DNA of 64,000 nucleotides from Ochotona curzoniae. Taxonomy: Eukaryota; Chordata; Mammalia; Lagomorpha; Ochotonidae. The DNA lies in NCBI RefSeq assembly GCF_017591425.1, contig NW_024466599.1, positions 25,830,001-25,894,000 on the forward strand, written 5' to 3'. Position numbers and translations under genes: made by a program. Under the pieces are notes generated by a model. It made no database searches. It was not told the origin of the DNA and worked only from the letters and a program-made list of their open reading frames with translations. Shown piece by piece: positions 48,606 to 59,884 of this stretch; within the stretch, counting starts at the first letter, position 1; each line of letters opens with the position of its first letter.

Positions 48606-48786
48606 ACTATATTTAGTCTTACTTCTAGAAATCTAGAGGGCTATGCAGGGTAGAGGGTTGTTCTATTGTATTTGGCGTATTTCTGATTTTGGATCAGGTG
48701 TGCCAGCAGAGCAACAGGCAGGCAAGGATCCATCAACACTACCTCTTCTTGGGGACATCTGCTTCATGCCATCTTTGTCCCCACAG

Positions 48787-48965
48787 GAGTGATCACCTAT
48801 GCAATTGGTGTGGCATGGGCAGCACAAGACGAACTGGAAATCATTGCCACTTACCCTGCCAGGGACCACTCCTTCTTTGTGGATGAGTTTGACAACCTCT
48901 ACAAATTCGTGCCTCAGATCATCCAGAATATTTGTACAGAGTTCAACTCACAACCACGGAACTAA
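48787..48965 (+). CDS. VIT: VIT terminal coding exon: end of vWA2 and stop
   Basis: This exon completes vWA2 with strand 5 (Val-Ile-Thr-Tyr-Ala-Ile-Gly-Val) and the Asp-Glu-Phe-Asp-Asn-Leu loop. The final helix Phe-Val-Pro-Gln-Ile-Ile-Gln-Asn-Ile-Cys ends the domain. The protein ends Thr-Glu-Phe-Asn-Ser-Gln-Pro-Arg-Asn and a TAA stop at 48963-48965, the same C-terminus as human vitrin. The terminal Cys probably closes the domain by a disulfide (inference). The acceptor is 'gtccccacag' ending at 48786, preceded by a pyrimidine tract. It enters in phase 1, matching the 44632-45145 exon across a 3.6-kb intron. Confidence 0.96.
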
Positions 48966-49310
48966 AGTCACAGCAGGCAAAGCACCAGCAAACACTGTTT
49001 GACGGACTGACTCTGGACAGTGCCCAGGGCTGTGTGTAGGGCACACAGGGTGGTAAGGCTTGCGTGGGACCTGCGGGAACAGACGCATTGTTGTTAATTT
49101 TTGCCATCATGGTTTTTCATGCTTCAAAATTTGGAATTAGAAAGATGACCATCAATTTGTGGAATAGGTCAACCTAGTGCACCATTTTGAGGGAATTGAG
49201 TATTTCAAAATACATGTACAGAATAGAGCATAGCACCTATGTGGGGTGTAGATGGAGCCTTTGTGAGGGTTTTCTTAATTTCTCATTAAAACTCTAAATC
49301 TCAACATGCT
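48966..49310 (+). other. VIT: VIT 3' untranslated region (end approximate)
   Basis: The stretch between the stop codon and the first plausible poly(A) signal downstream. It has no SINE or other recognised repeat, which is unusual for this window and fits a transcribed end. The right edge is an estimate of 15-20 bases past the ATTAAA at 49285. Confidence 0.6.
49285..49290 (+). terminator. probable VIT poly(A) signal ATTAAA
   Basis: ATTAAA is the commonest variant of AATAAA and lies 320 bases after the stop. It is followed by a T-rich stretch ('ccctttttgtcatg') starting about 20 bases later that could be the downstream element. A second ATTAAA at 49348-49353 could serve as an alternative. No AATAAA was seen between the stop and 49400. 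Confidence 0.55.
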
Positions 49311-49617
49311 CCCTTTTTGTCATGACAACAAACATACTAGTTGCTTAATTAAATGTTGACAAGGATTTCAAGCAATCATTCTGCCTGTGTCTTCTGTGGT
49401 GTCCACAGGGTTTATAACAGGGCCACGCTCTGCTCTTTTTGACCCAAGGTGACTATAGTCCCAGGAAGGTGCAGGGAAACTGGCAACAAAAATGGTACAG
49501 CTACTCCTGACTGGTCTCCTCTCACTATGACCTCAGCCACTGAATTCCTGAAACAGTTTGCTTCGGGGAAAGTTGCCTGCCAAGCACCCTACTGACCTTG
49601 CACAAGAGTGATGTATT

Positions 49618-49785
49618 ACGACTACTCATTAGAATCACTTGGGAGACCAGAATGTTGGTTCCCAAGCCACATCCAAATACCCCTAAACCCTGAACCTACA
49701 GCATTAGGTCCTGGATCTTGACATGTTTTAAGAGTTCTGCAATGATTGTTGTAAGTGACCAGGATTGAGGACCATCCAATCAGAT
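49618..49785 (+). mobile_element. MER5-like hAT element
   Basis: 'cattagaatcacttgggaga' near the left end and 'tgtaagtgaccaggattgag' at the right end are the landmarks of MER5-type elements. The outermost ends are lost. Confidence 0.55.
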
Positions 49786-49911
49786 GGAGTTTAGCATCCC
49801 AGCTGTTTCCTGGAGAGTCCTGGATCCGTTCAGTCCAGCATCTGTCCTGAGCCTCTCCTGTGAAGACTAGTTTCAGTTATTGATAGCTGCATTAAAAGAA
49901 GATGTGATTTT

Positions 49912-50600
49912 TTTTTCCATTTTTAAACTATATTTTGACAATATTTACATAGTTGATTAGGGTAAAACGGTTCAGGGGCTATAGAAAAATGGGTAAGATT
50001 ATTGGTTCCATATTGCTTCCATCATATATCTGAAGTAAAGGAGAACTTTAAGGGAGAAGCCCCACTCAGTCTCCCTCCCACCTCAGTTCCCTGATGTGGG
50101 GCTTGCTCCGAGGGTCTTGCTCAAGTGGTTTTAATAGTTCAACAGTCATGAATTACTGCCAGTCTCACCATTCCAAGCACAATGAGGTCATTGAAGAATC
50201 GGCTGATTGACAATCCATGATAGTCTCGTTTGTCCAGTTTTTCGCTGCCAACATATAGCTGAGGTGGTTGATTGACTTGTTCTGTCCTCTGTCTTTTGAT
50301 GGTTAGGGTTCTGAGTCTGGCAGTTCAATTGGGGGGATCCCCAAAGAAACTTTGTCTGAGGTGTTCCCAGACCAGATTCTTGTATGTACTAGCAAGTACA
50401 GGGGCCCAGCACAGTCCATCGCCCTGATCAGCTGGTGGTAGCAATTGCTGGGTTGGTTCTGTTTCCAGCCCTGTCTTCCACCAGAATCAATGGGTGTTGC
50501 AGGCCATCCTGGTTCTGCCCAGCACATACTCGGCCCTCACATAAACCAGTGGGAGCTGTAGCCTAGTCGGAGAGACCCACAATAACCCCCATAAGTGTAT
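49912..50600 (-). mobile_element. probable lagomorph LINE-1 3' end, antisense
   Basis: It begins with a T-run (the complement of a poly(A) tail) and continues for about 690 bases without a long frame and with little repetition, as expected for a 5'-truncated LINE-1 3' UTR on the minus strand. I cannot match it to a named subfamily from memory. Confidence 0.35.
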
Positions 50601-50648
50601 ACTTATGTTATACTTATGTTATACTTAACTTTTTAAGATAATGGTTTT

Positions 50649-50956
50649 GGGCCAAAAACAGTAGCCTAGTGGCTAAAATCCTTGCCTTGCATACACCAGG
50701 ATCCCATTTGAACACCAGTTTGTATCCCAACTACTTCACTTCCCATCCAGCTCCCTGCTTGTGGCCTGGTTTCCCAGTAGAGGATGGCCCAAAGCCTTGA
50801 GACTCTGTACCCATGTAGGAGACCCAGTAGAAGCTCCTGGCTTCAGATTGGCTCAGCTCCAGCTTTAGCAGCCACTTGGGGAGAGAACCAGCAGATGAAA
50901 GATCTTTCTCTCTGTCTTACCTCATCTCTGTATATCTGACTTTCCAATAAGACAGA
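50649..50956 (+). mobile_element. C-repeat SINE
   Basis: 'cagtagcctagtggctaaaa', 'cagctccctgcttgtggcct', 'cttggggagagaaccagcag' and 'tatatctgactttccaataa'. It runs into a GATA repeat. Confidence 0.9.
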
Positions 50957-50985
50957 TAGATAAATAGATGGATAGATAGATAAGC
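50957..50985. repeat. short GATA-type microsatellite
   Basis: Imperfect GATA/AGAT units that arose in the tail of the SINE just before it. Confidence 0.85.
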
Positions 50986-52163
50986 TTATTAGGTTTCAAG
51001 AAAAATTTAAAATTCATGTATATGAAAGGTCTTCAGAAAGTTCATGAAGAATGCCTTGTATAGAAAAATAATGCAAAAGTTGTGCCCCAAATAAATTTCT
51101 CTCAATTTCATTTTTAGCATGAACTTGTTGAAGTATCTTGTGTTTGAGTGCACCCTGCCTGAAGGAAAAGGAGGAAGGGACTAAAGGAACTGAAGGGGTT
51201 CTGGAGTTTAGAGGCTCCGCAGTTGTCAATGGTCAAGTCACCAAAGAGAATGCCAGACGCCAGCATGGAGAAGACAGTGAGCCAAATTCTGGTAACTTGA
51301 GTGAGCGACAGCAAGTGACTAACAGGTTTGCTGAAGACAGCAGTAATTGGCATGGGAGTTGAACACAACCTGAGGCTGCCTCTTCAAGGCAGGTGGAGAC
51401 TCCGAGGGCAGGATGAAGGGGATGATGTGGAAGAGGCAGCAGAGCAAAGAACAGACCCTTCCGCACGCCAGTCCTCAAATACTCAGGGCAAGAGAACAAA
51501 CAGTGCAAGAGACACTTCATGCAGCATGAAGGGAAAGGGCCTGGGAGTTTGCTGACAGCAAAAGAGCTTCCAAGTCTCAGTGGGAAGGCAGAGGTGCAGA
51601 ATACAGTTGGGCAGAAGAAAGGTTTTCACAGAGCCATGTGAGATCAAGGTCTTGGGGATGATGGATGACACGAATAGCCTGGTTGTAACTGTCACTTTGT
51701 GCTGCTTAAACTTACGAGGCAGAACTCAAATCACAATAGAAATAGAACCTTACAGGTCAACTACATCAGTTCCTCAAATTGCAAAAGAGGAAATCCAACC
51801 AGGATGCAGCTGTACAGTTGAGAAAGAACAGAATTCAGTTCTGTCTGCCCACCTGCTGGTTCACTTGACCACCTTTTGTTGGGGTGGCATCCCCTTTCTC
51901 TCTCTCCTCTTGTGCAACCTTTGCAGAGCCCTCTGATTTCCGCAGACTCTGAAGCCCAGCAGTAAAACGTCCATGCCCCCATTCCTCAGAGTCAATCAGC
52001 ACAAGCTGGTGAGAGACATGGAGTTAGCTTTTCCAGTGATATGATGTCTACATTCCACTTGCTCTAATTTCCCCACTTCTCATGAGTGAAGGCCCATGGG
52101 TAGAAGTTTTTTAGGTAAGTCTTAAAGTTTGGCAACAAAATTCTGCTAAAAAATCTCAAGGCA

Positions 52164-52488
52164 GGGCCCAACGGCGTGGCCTAGCGGCTAAAGTCCTTGC
52201 CTTGAACGCCCCGGGATCCCATATGGGTGCCGGTTCTAATCCCAGCAGCTCCACTTCCCATGCAGCTCTCTGCTTGTGGCCTGGGAAAGCAGTCAAGGAC
52301 GGCCCAAAGCTTTGGGACCCTGCATCCGTGTGGGAGACCTGGAAGAAGTTCCTGGATCCTGGCTTCGGATCAGCATAGCATCGACCATTGCGCTCACTTG
52401 GGGAGTGAATCACCGGACGGAAGATTCTCCTTTGTCTCTCCTCCTCTCTGTATATCTGACTTTCCAATAAATAAATAAATCTTTAAAA
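52164..52488 (+). mobile_element. young C-repeat SINE with 16-bp target duplication
   Basis: A complete copy, 'gggcccaacggcgtggccta' to 'aataaataaataaatcttta'. It is flanked by AAAAAATCTCAAGGCA (52148-52163 and 52489-52504). Confidence 0.95.
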
Positions 52489-53004
52489 AAAAAATCTCAA
52501 GGCAAACCAGCAGGGTTCAGACATTGCTTGTTTCTATGGGACCTTTAAACTGCTCGAACAAGACAAAACTTCCCTAAAACAAGATTTCTAGCAGTGTTCT
52601 CGGGGAGCAGGGGGCAGCGCTGGTTCACAGAGAAGAAAATACTCCTGTGTCCTGAGATTTTCTACATGATAATGTTATTTCCCAGTCAGAATCCTAAGAG
52701 AAGGTCTCCCCTTAGATTATCAATATGTAAATACAGTTATTAAGAAAAATGCTGGAAACCAATTACTATGGGGGAAAAAAAAGACATTATTCTACTAATG
52801 CCTGTAAGGAATTCACAGTCCAGTGGGAAACCACAAACAAGCAAATAATTAAAATCTTACAATTACCATAATGGAATTTTATGCAAAGTGCATGACTGGC
52901 AATTGCAAAAAGTATCATGACAAATGAAATTGCCATCATGCCTATGAGTCAGCGTTTTTTCACCTGCTGAGCCCTGGTCTACATATATTTACTTGCTTAC
53001 CCAT

Positions 53005-53180
53005 AAAACTTGCTTGAGAGGCATAATGTTCTCTCATTGTACAGACCACCCAACTGAGGCACAGAGCTCAGAGACCCCTAGTACCTCACTCAAGGTCATG
53101 GAGTAGGTATAACTCAGTACCAAGTGAAAATTAGGCCCTACAATTTGACTTGAGAGCTAATACTTAATGCTTTGTTTCTT
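53005..53180 (+). repeat. MIR-like ancient SINE relic
   Basis: 'gaccacccaactgaggcaca', 'cactcaaggtcatggagtag' and a MIR-like 3' part. Diverged. Confidence 0.55.
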
Positions 53181-53287
53181 GTAATAACAGAATGTAAAAT
53201 AATCAAAGCAGTTTTATCAGGAGTCTTCTAGTAAGCCTGACAATTAAAAATATACCTACTGAAGTAGACACTTAGAAGTTAAGACAC

Positions 53288-53597
53288 TTGGGCCTGTCTC
53301 GATAACCCAGTAGCTAAATCCTTACCTTCCATGGCCTGGTATCCCATATGAGAGCTGGTTTGTGTCCTGGGTGCTCCACTTCCCACTCAGCTCCCTTCTT
53401 TTGGCCTGGGAAAGTAGTGGGGGATGGCCCAAATCCTTAGGACCCAACACCTCTGTGCGAGACACAGAAGAACCTCCTGGCTCCTGGCTGAACTCTGGCC
53501 ATTGAGGCTACTTGGGACATGAACCAGCAGACAGATCTTTTTCGCTGTTTCTCCTTCTCTCTGCAAATCTGTCTTTCCAATAAAAAACATCTTTAAA
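53288..53597 (+). mobile_element. C-repeat SINE with 14-bp target duplication
   Basis: 'gggcctgtctcgataaccca', 'ggcctgggaaagtagtgggg' and 'ccaataaaaaacatctttaa'. It is flanked by AGAAGTTAAGACAC (53274-53287 and 53598-53611) and inserted in the 5' part of an older SINE. Confidence 0.93.
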
Positions 53598-53611
53598 AGA
53601 AGTTAAGACAC

Positions 53612-53825
53612 CTGCATCCCACATCATAGTATTTGCTTTTGATTCCCAGCTCAAGCCCCTGACTTCAGCTTCATGACGGTGCAGATCCTGGCAGACAGCA
53701 GTAAGGGCTGAAGTAGCTGGTCCCTGCCACTTGTGTGGGAGACCTAGATGTGGGTATCAGGAAAGGGAGGCAGCAGAAGGCAGCTCTTTGTCTCTGTCTG
53801 CCTATCAAAGAAATAATTTTAAAAA
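53612..53825 (+). mobile_element. older C-repeat SINE, body and tail
   Basis: 'ctgcatcccacatcatagta', 'gtgtgggagacctagatgtg' and 'ctgcctatcaaagaaataat'. It is the host element of the younger copy at 53288. Confidence 0.7.
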
Positions 53826-54019
53826 GAGATATACCTGTCATTCTATGAAGCATAGTCTCAGTGTCAGCTCGATGTCCAGTGTGAACAGTCTATTAGGTGC
53901 TTAACTCACTCCACTTTACATGCAGCCCTCCTGCTGATTCTCCACATTGGTCCTGCCTTTACTTAACACAGGTGATTTCATCCATATAGGACAGTCTTGA
54001 TAGTAGCTTCCTGAATGCA

Positions 54020-54120
54020 TCCTTCACGTCTTAGTCCATATGACACTTCCTCTTCAGAGTCTTCCCTAACTTACTCAGACAGACTCGGGTCCCCTGGATA
54101 CAAAATCATGACTCACCTTT
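54020..54120 (+). repeat. possible L2 relic
   Basis: 'atgacacttcctcttcagag' followed by 'tcttccctaacttactcaga' is like the L2 segment that reads 'cacttcctcagagaggccttccc'. Short. Confidence 0.35.
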
Positions 54121-56373
54121 CTCCAGAGACTTCCTTGGTCTTGTCTCATTAGAAGAAATACCCTGCATGCATCATCAGGGACATGGATTCCAGAGGATGA
54201 GGTATCCCTAATACAGTGGTGCTGGTAGAATGAGGCAGATATTTTTAGGAAAAGAGAAGCAGGAGAGGCTAAGAGAGAGTATTTCCATCACACTGCACCC
54301 TTCTTCCCAACATCCTTCTGAGGTTCTTCACCATTAAATAATCATTGCTCTTTCTAAAACCAGTAAAAAAAAATACTCTATGGGTATCTCCCCATAGGAA
54401 AACTCTGTCACTCACCTGCTCTCATTTCTCTTACAGAAATGAAAATATGTTTCATGTTTACCTTCCTGAGTTTTATTCAGCAACCATGTTTTAAGTACTT
54501 AATATATATTAGGCATGTGGACTGACACTACAACACAAAGATGAGTGAGACTTGACCTTTCCCAAGGAACATACAGGTTAGTATGGAAGAGAGACAAATA
54601 AACATGGCATCTGGCTCATGGGAGAGGTGACAGGCACATGTGGGCAGGCCTTTTAGGCTAGGTTTTCTGAGCCAAGTTCATTCTAGTAAAAGAAAATGGG
54701 TAAAAGGCCCTGGTAGAGGGAATGACAGCCTTACAAACCACGAGATGTGAAACAGTACAATGCACAGACAGACTTATAGACTGGAACTGGAGGCAAGGAT
54801 GTCAGAAAGCAATACTATGGAAAGCTGGGGGTCCAGGCACACAAGGTTGTATTGGTCAAAGCTGTTTTGCTTACAAGTAACAGGAGCTCATTCTGTAGTA
54901 CTTCAAGCAAAGAGAATTTTGGAAGGAAACAAGAATAAACCGACAACACCAAGGAGACAGAGTAGAACCCTAGAAATGGTCTAAGGAACAGAAGCAACTC
55001 TCTCAGTCCACCCTCCTCCAGAATATTCTTAGGGATGGAGCCCACACTGTGGTCTCCTTCAGCCAGGCCATTCAGCAATCCACAGGGGAGTGGCTAGTAA
55101 GAGGATAAGCTCTCATATTGCTTTATCTCATCACCTAGAATTGCTAACTTTGAAAGTTTTTGAAAGAGTCAGGTTGCCTTGAATGCCAATGAATGCAGGT
55201 CTACAAGGTTGGTTTCCAGTTTAGAAAAGCAAATTCAAGCTGAATGGCTGTCTGTCATCTCTGCAGTGTTCCTCTGTTTTACTCGGCTTTATCTAAGATA
55301 GCTAAGAACAGCATCTGTGAGACTCCCCTTCACTTCTCTAGGCCTCAATGACTACTCAGTGTTACTTGCTTTACTGCTAACAGCTGGAAAAGCATGGGGG
55401 CTATCAAAGAAACAGGACACTTCTGTTGGGTTCCTCTTCTGTATCTAGTACAAAGCTCTTACTAACTGAAGAGAAACGCCCTATTTAACTAATCATCCAC
55501 ATAGTAAACAAAGTTGAAAAACTTCATTTTTAAGGTAGCCTTGGCTACTTTCTTTTGTTTCATTTTTAGCATCTTTTGGTTGAAAGATATACTGAGCTGA
55601 ACTTTATACTAGCCATCTTTCTTACACAAATAGGGCCTGTAGGCAGTCAGCTGCCCAAATAAGCAAATACTACACTTGGCTAGGTAACCAAGACTTGGCT
55701 TTATATATTTATATAAATACAATTCCCGCTGAATAGCTCCTTTCTGTGATTTCTCCAGTCCCAAACTTGGTTGAGGTGAGCAGCCTTAATGGCAAATTGA
55801 AATCTGGACTCTCAACAAAGAGCCTCTACATGACTGCCCAGGGCATAGAAACAGAAGCCATGGAAACAGTGAAAACACCAAAACCAAGAACTGAGATTCA
55901 CTTCATTGTTGTTGGACTGACATCTCCAAGACATTTGCAAGCTGAGCCTTGATATCATGAAACTGGATTTTTTTTCAATTGCCTCAGCACACCACAAGCT
56001 CTTCAAACTGTGGTGAAACGAAATTTCTTTGCTACCTCAATGGGAGGGTCGTACAGGGCTTTAAAACCAAACAGGGAAAGACACACGCCAGAAGGTTGCA
56101 AACCACTGAGGTGACGAGTGTCCAAGATACGCACCAAGCAAAATAAATGAGCAGATGTGTCGAAAGGGCAAAGGCACAGTGTAACTTGTTTTTCCTCAGA
56201 AAACCACCTCAGTGAATGGGGACCTTTCCACCTGCCTGACCTAAGGCCTCAGACACTCCCAGGCCTGTTTCCACCTTGAGAGAGGGGCACTGTGCTGATG
56301 GGAAAGCCCAGCTGTGGTGCAGAATCTGTTCTCACCCTGGACAGTCCACAGGAACCTTAAAAAGTAAAAGCCT

Positions 56374-56699
56374 GAGCCTGGCATGATAGCCTAGCGGCTC
56401 AAGTCCTCCCCTTGCACACACCAGGATCCCATATGGGCGCTGGTTCTAATCCCAGCAGCCTCACTTCCCATCCTGCTTTCTGTCTGTGACCTGGGAAAGC
56501 AGTCGAGGATGGCTCAAAGCCTTGGGTTCCTGCCACTATGTGGGAGACCAGGAGGAATCTCCTGATTCCTGGCTTCAGATTGGCTCAGCTCTGGCCATTG
56601 AAGTCATTTCGGAAGTGAACCAGAGGATGGAAGAGCTTTCTTTCTGTCTCTTCTCCTCTTTTTATATCTGACTTTGCAATAAAAATAAATAAATCTTAA
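56374..56699 (+). mobile_element. C-repeat SINE, host of the next insertion
   Basis: 'cctggcatgatagcctagcg', 'acctgggaaagcagtcgagg' and 'aataaaaataaataaatctt'. Its A-tail received the SINE at 56718. Confidence 0.92.
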
Positions 56700-56717
56700 A
56701 AAAAAAAAAAAGAAGTA

Positions 56718-57045
56718 GGGCCCGGCGCGGTGGCGCAAGTGGTTAAAGGTCCTCGCCTAGCACGCCCGGGATCCCATATGGGTGCCGGTTCTAATCCTGG
56801 CAGCCCCACTTCCCTTCCAGCTCCCTGCCTGTGGCCTGGGAAAGCAGACGAGGACGGCCCAAAGCTTTGGGACCCTGCACCCGCGTGGGAGACCCGGAAG
56901 AGGCTCCTGGCTTCAGATCGGCATAGTATCGGCCCGTTGCGCTCACTTGGGGAGTGAATCATCAGACGGAAGATCTTCCTCTCTGTCTCTCCTCTCTGTA
57001 TATCCGCCTTTCCAATGAAAAAATAATAAAAATAAATCTTTAAAA
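56718..57045 (+). mobile_element. young C-repeat SINE inserted in an A-tail
   Basis: A near-consensus copy: 'gggcccggcgcggtggcgca', 'ggcctgggaaagcagacgag', 'cttggggagtgaatcatcag'. The junction sequence AGAAGTA precedes it (56711-56717) and follows its A-tail (57055-57061). Confidence 0.95.
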
Positions 57046-58994
57046 AAAAAAAAAAGAAGTAAAAGCTTAAGGAAGCTTTGGCAGCCCCTGGGGCTGCTGC
57101 CTGCACAGTCCTGTACCATCTTCAGGCTTTCTTTGTGCAGATGCAGTGGAAACAACATGGTCTAACATGTATTGAATGTTTCACTGCATTTTGACTCTCC
57201 TCCCAGGCCAGGCTTTTGACTATTACCATGAGGCAAATGTTCATGATTAAGAGTCACTTGAGCTAATAAAAATTGTTATCATTTACTTACCTGTCCAGAG
57301 TAAGACCGCAGTTGGGTTCCAGATGCTTTATTATTGATAATAATGGCCTGTTTCTCGTCAAGAGACAGTGGTGACATGCTGATGGTGACCACCTAGCAGC
57401 ACACCCGTCTAGGCCAAGGATCTCTCTAGCCTCCCTCACTTGCTAAGCCAGTGATCGCAACTCTGCCTTACAAAGCAACCAGACTATTCTGAGCCCACAA
57501 GCCTGTTCACTGGCAGATCTAGGGCAGCCCTTCAAGGACCTCCAAAACACCTCATCCTGAAGAATGCGGACAAGCCTGAGGACAAACCTTTCCCGGATGG
57601 AGTTCCTCCTACAGAGCACAATGGGGTGACAACAACAGGGCAACAGCTCTGCCCTGGTGCCTCAGCAACCTCTCATTCCTCCACCCAGGCCACATGTAAG
57701 CTCAACCTCAGTTTGACTCCAGTCTCGTTGGGATGGCCTGATCATCCCAGGAATGTAGTGAGTACAGCTTGTGACAAGTTCTCCCAAGGCCACTGTCACA
57801 TACCTTTCCATATTGTAGGAGACTTTCCTAAAAGCACCCTCTTCTCAGAGAAGTCCAGGACTCCACACAGGAGGCTGCAGGCTACAAAATACACTCCCTG
57901 CCTTCTAGAATTGGGGTCCCACTTCTTATGATACCTCTGATGTGGCCCTTTGGTTCCGGTGTTGTTGGACAAGGAGACTGGCACCAGACTGTTTCAGCTT
58001 CGGCTGACTTTGTAAGTAATAAACTGAATCCATTCGGGTCCACAGTGTACTTAACCTATCAAATCTAGGCAGAGTGGCAAGTGGGCCTCGACCACTCACA
58101 ACAGCTGTTTCTCAAGTGCCCTAGATAGCTCTCCACACCACAAGTCTCTTCCAGAAGGTTCTGGAATGATCTGATCATGCATGTTCACAACACGGCTACA
58201 TTGTATCCCACTGACTTCTCCTAATGCGGTTGATCTGCACTAGTGTGTGTGGTCTTCATCTTACTAAATATTACACAAAGAATTCTCTCTTCAGATCTAT
58301 GAATGTTTGCAAGGGCACTGCCTTCACCACACTGGGTGCTGCCCTTACACACCCTTGGGTAGGATGGAGTCTAGATTTCCCCTTAATGGATGAGGTTTCT
58401 TCAAGTGACTACTTAATGAAACGTGAAGAAAGAACCTAGGGCCCCTGTGAAGTGATGCTCGGGGCAAGCTCTCCGCCAGTCACCACAGAGGGGCAGGGGC
58501 AGTGCCATTTCTCCCAGCTGTTATTTGTCAGTTCCAATGGTTTGAAAGTGAGGGGGCATGTTGAAGGAGCCCATTTGAGGAATGAAAAGGGAGCTGTCTT
58601 AGTTTTTCTTCCTGAATATGGCATTGCCTATAAATCCTCTTAAACAGATCTCTTCCTTTTCTGGAAAACATTAAGGATGGAGAAAATTGGTTCTGAGTCT
58701 TTTTCTAAGGAAGTTTCTAAACAAACTACCTGGAAACAATCAGATTGTGAATGTTTCTAAACCAAGAGGGTTTTGTAATGTGTTGCTTTTGGTTACCAAG
58801 TCCAGAATTCTTCACAGTGAAGTTTCTCTCTGTGGGTTGGACACTGTTAAAACTACTCTAGGTTTGCAAGAAGCTGGGTTAGAGGAAAGGAAATTAGGAA
58901 ACTGGCCTTCCCTAGGTGTTTTCATGTTCCTGGCAACATCACATTGGCTGCCTTCACATTGGCTACTCCAATTTGAAATCCTACAATGACAATA

Positions 58995-59110
58995 CTAAGC
59001 ACTGTTTCATAAATGAAAAATGGAGACTCAGAGAGGTTACCTTGTGTCAGCATCACACATCTGTTAAAATGTCAAGTTCAAAACTATGTCTCAGAAAAAT
59101 TATTCATGTA
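58995..59110 (+). repeat. MIR-like fragment
   Basis: 'aaaatggagactcagagagg' followed by 'gtcagcatcacacatctgtt' fits a MIR core. Confidence 0.45.
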
Positions 59111-59308
59111 AATGTAATGAAATTATGTGTCAATATTTTTTCCAAAAAAAGCTGAAAGCACTGTTCAATGTTTGCTTCACCTAAGACAGAAATAAGTTTA
59201 AAAAATCGTGAGAAAATAAATTTATAATAAAACTTCAAATTTTATAAACTTCTACATAACAGAATCAATATAAACTGAATCAAATCAGCAACAACAACAA
59301 AAAAAGGG

Positions 59309-59628
59309 AAGGGCCCGGTGGGATGGCCTAATGGTCAAAGTCCTCGCCTTGATTGTGCCAGGATCCCATATGGGTGCCAGTTCTAAACCCAGCAGCTCCA
59401 CTTTCCACTCGCTGCCTGTGACCCAGGAAAGCAGTCAAGGACGGCCCAAAGTTTTGGGACCCTGCACCCATGTGGGAGACCCGGAGGAGGATCCTGGTTA
59501 GATCAGCGCAGTACTGGCCGTTGCACTCACTTGGGGAGTGAATCATCGGACAGAAGATCTTCCTCTCTGTCTCTCCTCCTCTCTGTATATTTGACTTTGT
59601 AATAAAAATAAATAAATCTTAAAAAAAA
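59309..59628 (+). mobile_element. young C-repeat SINE
   Basis: 'gggcccggtgggatggccta', 'acccaggaaagcagtcaagg', 'cttggggagtgaatcatcgg' and 'aataaaaataaataaatctt'. A CAACAAC-type sequence lies on both sides. Confidence 0.93.
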
Positions 59629-59884
59629 ACAACAACTTGGTACATAAGAGCTACATGACATTGTGCTTCTTACTCAATAATATATTGTAATTTCCAGTTA
59701 AGATTTTACCAAATGATCTATCAAATACTGGAGAAGGCATGATAAAAAATTATATTTTCCAAGAGACTCCAGTAACAAACTAATAGAACAAAAAGGCTTA
59801 GTATGTAAATATTTTTTTGTATATAATATATAGAAACAATATGCTTTCTCTTTATTTGTAATCATCCCTTAGATATCAACAGGT

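Larger units (their letters stand above)
45146..48786. other. VIT intron
   Basis: It contains a degenerate SINE (45340-45585), an A-run near 45805-45821, a SINE with an internal duplication (47222-47590) and an L2-like tail (48490-48605). The rest is unassigned. Confidence 0.6.
10417..48965 (+). other. VIT: vitrin gene (VIT), 3' nine coding exons and introns
   Basis: Vitrin is a secreted glycoprotein of the extracellular matrix, made of a signal peptide, an LCCL domain, a Ser/Thr/Pro-rich linker and two vWA domains. Nine exons seen here join in frame (153, 57, 66, 63, 148, 104, 227, 514 and 179 bp) into 502 codons plus a TAA stop. The first exon opens with the last two bases of a codon begun upstream. 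The protein matches human vitrin as I recall it almost throughout the vWA domains and ends with the same Cys-Thr-Glu-Phe-Asn-Ser-Gln-Pro-Arg-Asn tail. Cochlin (COCH) has the same architecture but a different linker and C-terminus, so VIT is preferred. Signal peptide and LCCL exons were looked for in 1-10416 and not found. No frameshift or nonsense codon was seen, so the gene looks functional. Confidence 0.95.

Noticed and set aside
55746..55952. Frame of 68 codons starting soon after a splice-acceptor-like sequence
   Set aside because: No homologue recognised, no donor in frame and no neighbouring exon; treated as chance.
56718..56800. tRNA gene in a SINE head
   Set aside because: C-repeat heads derive from a tRNA and keep box A/B-like sequences, but they do not fold into an intact tRNA and are part of the SINE.
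57280..58060. Possible endogenous LTR, suggested by 'aataaactgaatccattcg' near 58018
   Set aside because: No paired LTR, no TG...CA ends and no target duplication could be seen. The AATAAA alone is not enough.
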